Assembly (NCBI RefSeq): GCF_024213375.1
Contig: NZ_JANAVJ010000009.1
Coordinates: 62,001-126,000, forward strand
DNA from: Paenibacillus sp. MZ04-78.2
GTDB lineage: Bacteria; Bacillota; Bacilli; Paenibacillales; NBRC-103111
Direction: 5' to 3'
Length of the DNA: 64,000 nucleotides
The translations under genes and the position numbers were made by a program. Below, piece after piece: positions 1 to 7,800 of the stretch; positions within the stretch are counted from its first letter, which is position 1; each line of letters begins with the position of its first letter. Below the pieces are notes generated by a model. That model was not told where the DNA came from and did not search any database. It saw nothing but the letters and a program-made list of their open reading frames with translations.

Positions 1-1051
1 CAGCTTGACGGTCTGCCCGTTCACAAACGCTTCTTCCTGCCCGATCGTCAGCACAAGCTCCAGCCCCGGCTTCGTCCCGGTTACCCGGCGCAGCTCTTCG
101 TTCCACGCCACCTGCAGCCCAAGCTTCCCGAATACGCCGCGAAACGGCACAAGCACGGAGCCGTTCCGGTTGAGTGGCGGCTCCTCGAAGGCGACCCGCT
201 CGTCGTCGACAAACACGTTGATGCTGCGCTCATAGCTTGGGAACAAAGACGAGTCAAACTCGACATGAACTCCTCGATCCTGCAGCGCCCGCACCGTTTC
301 CACAGAGGCCGCCTCCAGCGGGTTGCCGCTGAGCCGCACCTCGCTCAGCTTGCTCAAGTCCGCCAGCGCGCGGATGTCTGTGATCTTGTTATCTCGCAGG
401 TCAAGCGTCCGCAGCTCTTTCAGAGCGGCAATCCCCGAGAGGTCGGCAAGCTGCGTATTCCGAAGCTTCAATTGCTGCATTCCCGCAAGCTCGGCAATCT
501 CTCCCAGCTTGCCGAGCGGATTGCCGGACAAATCCAGATAGAGCAATCCCGCCAGCGAGCCGATGCCGTCCACGGCTCCGATACCCGCGCTGCTTGCCGC
601 CAGGCTTTCCAGCTGCGTCAGCTTCCAAAGCGGCTCCGGGTCCTGCAGCGGATTGCCGCTCAGGAACAAGTGCCGCAGCTTCGGCAAATCAAGCGGACGC
701 ACATCGGCGATCCGGTTATCCGACAGGTCCAAATAAGTAAGCTGCTTCAGCCCGCTAATCGGATAGACGTCACTGATCTGGTTGCCGCTCACATCGAGCC
801 ACGTCATCCGGTCGGCGTACTGCATTGCCGTCCGAAGCCATGAGACGGGAAAGGCTTTGCAGGTCCTCCGGCGTCAGGTCGCCGTCTGGCTTTTTCAACT
901 GGCCGCGGATCACCTTTTCCAGATTGGCGTCGGGCACCAGGGCGGCCGCCGCGCTCCATACGCGCTCCGTCGGAAGCGGCATGACGAGCGGCGCCGCCAT
1001 GACCCATGCGGATAGAAGCGTGATGGTATACATACGATTTTTGCTAAACAT
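1..1051 (-). pseudogene. Leucine-rich-repeat surface protein, frameshifted, 3' end outside window
   Basis: The start at 1051 encodes a signal-peptide-like N-terminus, then a segment (LEKVIRGQLKKPDGDLTPEDLQ) of the kind that precedes internalin-like LRRs. The frame breaks near 820-845. The frame one base over then carries about six LRR units with LDLSGN/LDLSDN/LDLRDN cores down to about 290. After them comes a stalk-like domain (INVFVDDER, LVPFRGVFGKLG, VNGQTVKL) typical of Paenibacillus copper-amine-oxidase-N-like modules, running off the window at base 1. It is probably secreted and surface-associated. About 8 residues expected before the first LRR appear to be missing at the break, so a small deletion is more likely than a single-base error, but a sequencing error cannot be excluded. 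Confidence 0.7.
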
Positions 1052-1301
1052 GCGAGTCGATTCCCCTATTCGTTAAAATATGTGCAGACGATGGATGGAT
1101 TAGTGCTTTCGACATAATTCTACAGAACCAAGGAAATTCCTGCCTACGCAAAACGCGATATCATGTCGACGCGTGAAAAGTATTTTTTAGTTCTAAACAA
1201 AAAAATCACAATCGAAAAGAAATAACAGCCTGTGATTCATGTTACAATAGAAGCTGCTGAATAATTCAGAGTTAAAATACTTGCTAGAGAGGAGTAACAA
1301 C

Positions 1302-2783
1302 GTGGAGAACCATACGAAACCAAACGATAGCGGAGGGACATTTGGGAGCAGAACCAACTTTCTGGTCGTTATGGTTATGATTCTTGGGGTATTTGTAGCC
1401 ATCTTGAATGAGACACTCCTTAATGTCGCTTTGTCCAAAATTATGACGGACATCGGGATTTTACCAAGTACCGCGCAATGGTTATCAACCGGATACTTGC
1501 TGGTTATCGGGGTGCTTATTCCGGTCACCGCTTTTTTAATTCAGAAGTTTACGACAAGAGCCTTGTTCCTTACGGCCATGTGCTTGTTTACGCTGGGTAC
1601 GCTGGCGGCGGCTGTCGCGCCGGGATTTGGCATGCTTCTGCTCGGCAGGGTGCTGCAAGCGTCGGGAACCGGTCTGCTGTTTCCGCTGCTGACCAATGTC
1701 GTGCTGTCTACGGTTCCTTTGGAAAAAAGAGGCTCGGCCATGGGAACGATCGGTATCGTCATTACCTTTGCCCCGGCGATCGGACCGACGCTGTCCGGGA
1801 TCATCGTCGAGCATTTCAGCTGGCGGGTGCTCTTTTACGCCGTCATTCCGATCGCGCTGTTCGTCATCGCCATCGCCTATCTGAAGCTTAAGAACGTAAC
1901 CGAGACGAGGAATCCGAAAATCGATGTCTTGTCGCTCCTGCTCTCCACCTGTGGATTCGGAGGAATCGTGTACGGCTTCAGCAGCGCCGGCGAAGGGCAT
2001 GGCGGCTGGTCGAGCGGCGCAGTCCTGATTCCGGTTATCATCGGAGCCGTTGCTTTAGGCTTGTTCGTTTGGAGACAATTGACGCTGGCGGAACCGCTGC
2101 TGGATCTGAGAACCTTTAAATTCAACGTGTTCAGATTGTCGACGCTGATTATGATGATCGTCATGATGGCCATGTTTTCCGCGATGATGCTGCTGCCGAT
2201 GTTCCTCCAGGGCGCGCTCGGCTACACCCCTCTGCAAGCCGGTCTGGTCATGCTGCCGGGCGGGGTTCTGATGGGCATTATGTCGCCGATTACGGGCCGG
2301 CTGTTCGATAAATTCGGCGCCAAGTGGCTGGCAGTCGTCGGACTGGCGCTTATCGCCAATACGCTGTGGCAATTTTCCTCGATCACCCTGTCGACTCCGT
2401 ACGCGATGATCATGATTTTGAATTCGCTGTTAATGCTGGGCATTTCCATGCTGATGATGCCGGTCATGACCAATGCGTTGAACGAGCTCCCGCCGCGGTT
2501 ATATCCGCACGGCACGGCCATTATCAGCACGCTTCAGCAGGTGTCGGGCGCGGTCGGAACGGCGCTGCTGGTCGCGGTGATGACCAACGGGTCCAAGCAT
2601 TTTCTGGAAAGCGCCGCAGGCGCCAAAACAGACGCTCCGCTGCCTATTCTGGCGATGATGGCCGGGATGAAGAGCGCGTTTCTGCTGGCCTTCGGCCTGG
2701 TCGTCGCCGCTTGGATTGTTTCGTTCTTCCTGAAACGGGCCAAGCCTTCGGGAGGCGGAAGCGAGCGGGTTTCCGCACACTAA
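1302..2783 (+). CDS. MFS drug exporter, DHA2 (14-TM, EmrB/QacA) family
   Basis: Proton-driven multidrug efflux permease of the inner membrane, 493 residues, with about 14 hydrophobic segments. Family marks include LNVALSKIMTDIG after TM1, the ATGYL-like STGYLLVIGVLIP motif, the GRVLQASGTGLLFPL motif and a motif-C-like GPTLSGII. The frame is open from a TTG at 1281, but GAGAGGAG at 1286-1293 places the start at GTG 1302. The gene stands alone between an intergenic region (1052-1301, with a possible TACAAT -10 near 1250) and a terminator. Substrate is unknown; members commonly export lipophilic cations or antibiotics. Confidence 0.85.
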   Translation: MENHTKPNDSGGTFGSRTNFLVVMVMILGVFVAILNETLLNVALSKIMTDIGILPSTAQWLSTGYLLVIGVLIPVTAFLIQKFTTRALFLTAMCLFTLGTLAAAVAPGFGMLLLGRVLQASGTGLLFPLLTNVVLSTVPLEKRGSAMGTIGIVITFAPAIGPTLSGIIVEHFSWRVLFYAVIPIALFVIAIAYLKLKNVTETRNPKIDVLSLLLSTCGFGGIVYGFSSAGEGHGGWSSGAVLIPVIIGAVALGLFVWRQLTLAEPLLDLRTFKFNVFRLSTLIMMIVMMAMFSAMMLLPMFLQGALGYTPLQAGLVMLPGGVLMGIMSPITGRLFDKFGAKWLAVVGLALIANTLWQFSSITLSTPYAMIMILNSLLMLGISMLMMPVMTNALNELPPRLYPHGTAIISTLQQVSGAVGTALLVAVMTNGSKHFLESAAGAKTDAPLPILAMMAGMKSAFLLAFGLVVAAWIVSFFLKRAKPSGGGSERVSAH

Positions 2784-2824
2784 GACGGTTTAACCTCCGG
2801 ATCGCCTCACGCGATTGCGGACGC

Positions 2825-2866
2825 AAGAAGACGGCCCTCGCCGCATGGCGGGTGCCGTCTTCTTTG
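2825..2866 (+). terminator. Rho-independent terminator after the DHA2 exporter
   Basis: Arms AAGAAGACGGC and GCCGTCTTCTT flank a GC-rich loop, about 40 bases after the exporter stop. Confidence 0.7.
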
Positions 2867-2947
2867 CTTACGTGAACTACCAAATTTAGATTTTGGCGAC
2901 ACCCCGACCTCCGTGCATAACACAAACATCCCATCTAAATCAGCCGG

Positions 2948-3724
2948 TTAATCATGATGCTCGCCTTCGCCTGTGATCAGAAGCTCCACCTGATGCTTAT
3001 GAAGCTCTTCTTTCATTTCGTCGCTCGGCTCCCGGTCCGTTACGATAATGTCGATTCCCTCCAGCCCGGCGACGCGGTGAAACAGCTTTTTGCCGAATTT
3101 CGTATGATCGGCCAGCACAATCACTTGGTCCGACTTGCGCATGATCTGACGGATCAAATAGCTTTCCTCCTCGAACATGGTCGTCAAACCATGCGACGAG
3201 ATGCCGCACGTACCCAGCAGCGCTTTGTCCACCTGATATTCGGACAGCATTTCCAGCGTCCGCGCTCCGTATACGAGCCGCTGCTCGTTATCGAGCAGGC
3301 CTCCGAGAAGATGGATGCGGATTTCGTCCTTTTGCGTCAGCATGCCCGCCAGATCGATCGAATTGGTGACGACCACATTGCGCCGGGTCCGCATAGATTC
3401 CATAGCGCAGCGAACCGTAGTGGAGGAATCCGCATACAAATAATCGCCGTCGTGAATCAGCGTCCCAACCAGCCTGCCGATCGCCTCCTTGGACGGGGCG
3501 CCCAGTTGCAGCCGCTGCTCGTAGTTCGGCACCTCCTTGGTGATCGACGGCAGCATCGCGCCTCCGCGGGTACGGATGATGCTCCCCTGCTCCTCCAGCT
3601 TAATCAGATCGCGCCGGGCGGTATCCCACGAGATTTGCAGCCACTCGCAAATTTCCGTGACGGTGATGCGCTGTTTTTCGTTCAGCTTCTGCAAAATCGC
3701 AATCAGTCTTTCTTCTTGAAACAT
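2948..3724 (-). CDS. DeoR/GlpR-family transcriptional regulator
   Basis: 258 residues. The N-terminal winged helix (about residues 3-60) contains the DeoR signature with ISWDTARRDLIKLEEQG and RTRGGAM. The DeoRC sugar-phosphate sensor follows (residues 75-235), with DGDYLYADSSTT, VVTNSIDLA, LLGG and VLADHTKFGK. A TTG at 3730 is in frame, but AAGGGG lies 7 bases before ATG 3724, so 3724 is preferred. Four phased 10-bp repeats lie just upstream and are a good candidate operator. No sugar gene is adjacent, so the regulon cannot be inferred. Confidence 0.85.
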   Translation of the reverse strand: MFQEERLIAILQKLNEKQRITVTEICEWLQISWDTARRDLIKLEEQGSIIRTRGGAMLPSITKEVPNYEQRLQLGAPSKEAIGRLVGTLIHDGDYLYADSSTTVRCAMESMRTRRNVVVTNSIDLAGMLTQKDEIRIHLLGGLLDNEQRLVYGARTLEMLSEYQVDKALLGTCGISSHGLTTMFEEESYLIRQIMRKSDQVIVLADHTKFGKKLFHRVAGLEGIDIIVTDREPSDEMKEELHKHQVELLITGEGEHHD

Positions 3725-3756
3725 GCGCAATCCCCTTCCAAATACTCTGCTATTGT

Positions 3757-3800
3757 TAAGTTACTATAAGTTATATTAAGTTAAATTAAGTGATATTATT
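3757..3800 (-). promoter_or_regulatory. Four 10-bp phased direct repeats upstream of the deoR-type gene
   Basis: TAAGTTA-like units start at 3757, 3767, 3777 and 3787 (TAAGTTACTA, TAAGTTATAT, TAAGTTAAAT, TAAGTGATAT). They sit 33-76 bp upstream of the regulator start in an AT-rich stretch. A spacing of one helical turn puts every copy on the same DNA face, as in cooperative operators. Autoregulation is an inference. Confidence 0.5.
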
Positions 3801-3857
3801 AATTATAAACCAAAATCCGCAGATTACAATAATTTGTACGACACGTTTGAGCCCATA

Positions 3858-4190
3858 TTGAACACTCCCACCACCTGCGCTAGCGGCGCTGAGGTGGGGG
3901 ATTCTTGCGAACAGAGAAGCATCCTTCTCTTCTTGAGCAAGCGATCCCTGCGGTTCCCGCAGTTCAGCCCATCTTCGCCAACAAACGCAGTCCTTCTTGC
4001 AAGATGTTCATGCTGGCAGCCTGACAAGCCTCTGCCTGTTTCTTGGAAGGTGTCGTTCCATCTCGCCAGGAAGTGGTTAAGACAAAGCGAGCGCATCCAT
4101 ACATCTGATGGATCAACGTCGTTTGCTCCTCCGTAGGGTAGCTGCGAAAGCGAAAAGCTTTATGATGCAACATGCGAGACTTATCTCCTT
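3858..4190 (-). mobile_element. Decayed IS200/IS605-type element (TnpB plus right-end RNA region)
   Basis: The remnant keeps the start and end of a tnpB gene and an apparently complete right end. The right end reads, on the minus strand, GCAAGAATCCCCC, an imperfect hairpin with CCACCT/AGGTGG and GCGC/GCGC arms, then GGGAGTGTTCAA ending at 3858. This is the layout of the omega-RNA 3' scaffold and cleavage end of TnpB elements, where the next bases (below 3858) would act as guide. No TnpA gene is present. The left end was not defined; 4190 is approximate. Confidence 0.65.
3964..4173 (-). pseudogene. tnpB remnant with large internal deletion
   Basis: It begins MLHHKAFRFRSYPTEEQ...YGCARFVL, the conserved TnpB N-terminus. 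The expected continuation NHFLARWNDTFQETG is present but one frame over (minus strand, around 4040-4080), so there is a frameshift after CARFVL. The sequence then jumps to a typical TnpB C-terminus, ASMNILQEGLRLLAKMG, back in the first frame. About 300 residues holding the RuvC core are missing, so no active nuclease is made. Confidence 0.75.
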
Positions 4191-4395
4191 TGGTGATTTA
4201 ACGACAATTATAGCACATATGTTCGCACTCGTGCACAAGAGATGCTGATTCATCTCCCCCTTATCGAAGAGGGAGTCTTCTCAGCCTTAACGATAAAACG
4301 ACGGGGAAGGATCATGATTCCTTCGCCCGCCGCTTAACGTTTTTCGATCATAAAGCTTCCGCCATCACATGAATGGTTGTTCCCCGAAAAGGCTT

Positions 4396-4632
4396 TTAAT
4401 ACGGAGCTTTTCTTATATTTTTGTCCTTATCGTCGCCTTGCCCGTCTTTTTCTTCCTTCTCCTGCTTTTCTTCGTGAAATTCGATCGGCGTATTTCCTGT
4501 AATGTGATCGATAGGAGTATAATCGCTGTTCGGGATCGCCTTGCCGGCAATCATCTTGCAGATAATAATTGTAAGTAAAACGATGATTGGAACAATTAAG
4601 GAAAGCATCGTATATAAAGCAAAATCGTCCAT
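4396..4632 (-). CDS. Small single-pass membrane protein, DUF3951-like
   Basis: 78 residues. One N-terminal transmembrane helix (about residues 7-28) is followed by a YTPIDHITG segment and a charged, Lys/Glu/Asp-rich cytoplasmic tail. The YTP[FI]D-type motif after a single helix recalls the DUF3951 small proteins of Bacillales, whose function is unknown. It stands alone between the tnpB remnant and the giant repeat gene. Confidence 0.6.
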   Translation of the reverse strand: MDDFALYTMLSLIVPIIVLLTIIICKMIAGKAIPNSDYTPIDHITGNTPIEFHEEKQEKEEKDGQGDDKDKNIRKAPY

Positions 4633-4742
4633 GTTCCAGGCCCGTCCTTCTTCTTTATTAGCTATCCTTGTACTTGTGTGTAACTTTTATACGAATGGGG
4701 CCAAAAAATAGTTTCGCAGACCGGGGGGCAAGTCAAAAAATA

Positions 4743-4787
4743 TCCCCCGCAAAGCTCCGGCTTCAAAGCCGCTGCTCTACGGGGGTG
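4743..4787 (-). terminator. Terminator after the giant repeat gene
   Basis: On the minus strand, CCCCCG and GCGGGGG arms enclose a second small GCTTTGAAGC-type hairpin, followed by ATATTTTTT. It lies about 35 bases past the stop at 4823. Confidence 0.7.
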
Positions 4788-4822
4788 TACAGCCTTCCTT
4801 GAGGAAAACATGGCCGTTTCAA

Positions 4823-7800
4823 TTACTCGTTCGCCGCTCCGATCGCAATCCAGTTGACCACTCCTTGCAGCTCTGACGAATCCTTGGAACGGACCACTTC
4901 CAAAATAGCACCGTCGGGCTCCTTTTGTTGAATGACGGCGTAGGTGTTCGTCTGATTTGTCGAAGCTACCAGTACATAGCTGTTGTCCGCAAAAGGCCGG
5001 TCAAAGATTAGCACGACTTCCGTCAGTTCGTCTTCGAGACTTAGCAGGAACGGACTCATCCCGAACTGCTGCACCGTCGTCCGGACGCCAACCGTCTGCA
5101 CCGGCTGGAAGGACAAATGCTCCGGCGTGACCGCTCCGGCCGCCAAATGCTCCGACCCGATGCTTCCCGGCTGCAGTTGGCTGGCCTCCGGGACGTCGGC
5201 TTCCGAATGTCGCGCAGACACTTCGTCCAATGGGAGACGCAGCGCGCTAACACGGATCTCCGCTGACTCCGACTCAAGCTCAGGTACTACGACTTCCTCC
5301 AAATCCAGAACAATTGCTGCTTCATCCGCTTCCGGTGTTTCGGTTTCGCTCTGGATGCAAATATCTTCCGTTTCGCCGCTAGGATCGAATCGATCCGGAT
5401 CGCTGACCATGTGGGCGACATCTTCCCACGCTTCCTCAGCGGGCCGCCTGTTCAGCAGCGCCTGCAACGACGGTTCCAAATGAATGAAGGAAATCGTGCC
5501 CGGCAGCAGATGATAGCCTGAGATCGTCTTCTGTTTGATGTGCAGCCCGTCGACCGACTCGACGCACAGATGATCCGACGTCACCGAACGCAGGGCCAGT
5601 TTCTCCGACGTTACTGCTTGCGCCTGCAGCTTCGCTTCACCTACGGCTCTCGCCGCAAGCTGCTCTGCGCCCACCGATCCTTCGGCCAGATGCTGGCCGC
5701 GTACAGCACCTTCCGCAAGGTGCAGGGCCATCACCGAGCCTCCTGTCAGATGTCGGCTTCGCACCGACTCTTCCGCAAGGTGCAGGGCCGTCACCGCTCC
5801 TTCCGCCAGCTTCTCCGACGTCACCGCTTGCGCCTGCAGCTGAGCTCCACCTACGGCTTTCGCCGCAAGCTGTTCTGCGCCCACCGCGCCTTCGGCCAGA
5901 TGCTGAGCGTGTACAGCACCTTCCGCAAGGTGCAGGGCCATCACCGCTCCTTCCGCAAGCTTCTCCGACGTCACCGCTTGCGCCCGCAACTGCGCTTCGC
6001 CTACGGCTTCCGTCGCAAGCTGTTCCGTGCCTACTGCGCCTGCCGCCAGCTTCTCCGCTGTTACTGCCTGCGCCCGCAGCTGCGCTTCACCTACGGCTTC
6101 CGCTGCAAGCTGTTCTGCGCCCACCGCGCCTTCGGCCAGATGCCGGCCTTGAACTGCGCCTTCCGCAAGGTGCAGCTCCGTAACCGCGCCTGCCGCCAGC
6201 TTCTCCGACGTCACGGCCTCCGCCTGCAATTGCGCTTCACCTACGGCTTCTGCCGCCAGCTGTTCCGTGCCTACTGCGCCTTCGGCAAGCTTCTCCGCGG
6301 TTACTGCCTGCGCCCGCAGCTGCGCTTCACCTACGGCTTCCGCCGCAAGCTGTTCTGCGCCCACCGCGCCTTCGGCCAGATGCCGGATTTGAACCACGCC
6401 TTCGGCTAGGTGCAGCGCCGTGACCGCACCTTCCGCCAGTTTCTCCGACGTCACCGCTTGCGCCCGCAGCTGCGCTTCACCTACGGCTTCCGCCGTAAGC
6501 TGTTCTGCGCCCACCGCGCCTTCGGCCAGATGCCGGCCTTGAACCGCACCTTCCGCTAGGTGCAGGGCTAATACCGCGCCTGCCGCCAGCTTCTCCGACG
6601 TCACGGCCTCCGCCTGCAATTGCGCTTCACCTACGGCTTCCGCCGTAAGCTGTTCCGCGCCTACCGCACCTTCGGCCAAATGCCGGCCTTGAACCGCACC
6701 TTCCGCTAGGTGCAGAGCCAATACTGCGCCTTCTGCCAGCTTTTCCGACGTCACGACCTTCGCCCGCAATTGCGCTTCACCGACGGCTTCCGCCGCCAGT
6801 TGTTCCGTACCTACCGCACCTTCGGCCAGATGCTGACCGTGTACAGCACCTTCCGCCAGGTGCAGGGCCAATACCGCGCCTTCCGCCAGCTTCTTCGACG
6901 TCACGGCCTCCGCCTGCAATTGCGCTTCGCCTACGGCTTCCGCCGCAAGCTGTTCCGTACCCACCGCGCCTTCGGACAAATGCTGGCCGCGTACTGCCCT
7001 TTCCGCTAGGTGCAGGGCCAATATCGAGCCTCCTGCAAGATGCCGGCTTCGCACGGACTCTTCCGCAAGGTGCAGGGGCGTCACCGCGCCTTCTGCCAAG
7101 CGGCTGCCATCCACCGCTCCCTCTGCGAGGTGCTGCGTTGTGACCGCGCCTTCCCCCAGATGCCGGCCGCGCACAGCCTTTTCTTCAAGGTGCAGCGCCG
7201 TGACTGCGCCTGCCGTCAGATGCCGGCCGCGAACCGACTCTTCCGCGAGGTGCAGTGTCGTCACTGCGCCTTCAGCCAGCTTTTCCGACGTTACCGCCAC
7301 CGCCGCCAACTGCTCCTCGCCCACCGCGCTTGGCGCTAGATGTACCGTCGTTACGGCCTCCGCCGCCAAGCGGCTTGCGTCGACCGCTCCCTCTGCGAGG
7401 TGCCGCACCGTCACCGTGCCTTCCGCCAGCTTCTCCGACGTCACCGCTTGCGCCTGCAATTGCGCTTCGCCTACGGCCTCCGCCGCCAGCTGCTCCGCGC
7501 CTACCGCGCCTGACGTTAGATGTGCCGTCGTCACGGAGCCCTCCGCCAAGCGGCTGCCGTCCACCGCTCCCTCTGCGAGGTGCCTCGTCTTCACCGCGCC
7601 TTCCGCCAGCTTCCCCGACGTTACGGCTTCCGCCTGCAGCTGCGTTTCGCCTACGGCTTCCGCCGCCAACTGCTCCGCGCCTACTGCGCCCGGCGCCAGG
7701 TGCAGCGCCGTTACGGACTCCTCTGCCAAGCGGCTGCCGTCCACCGCGCCTTCTGCGAGATGCTGCGCCGTCACTGCGCCTTCCGCCAGCTTCTCTGACG

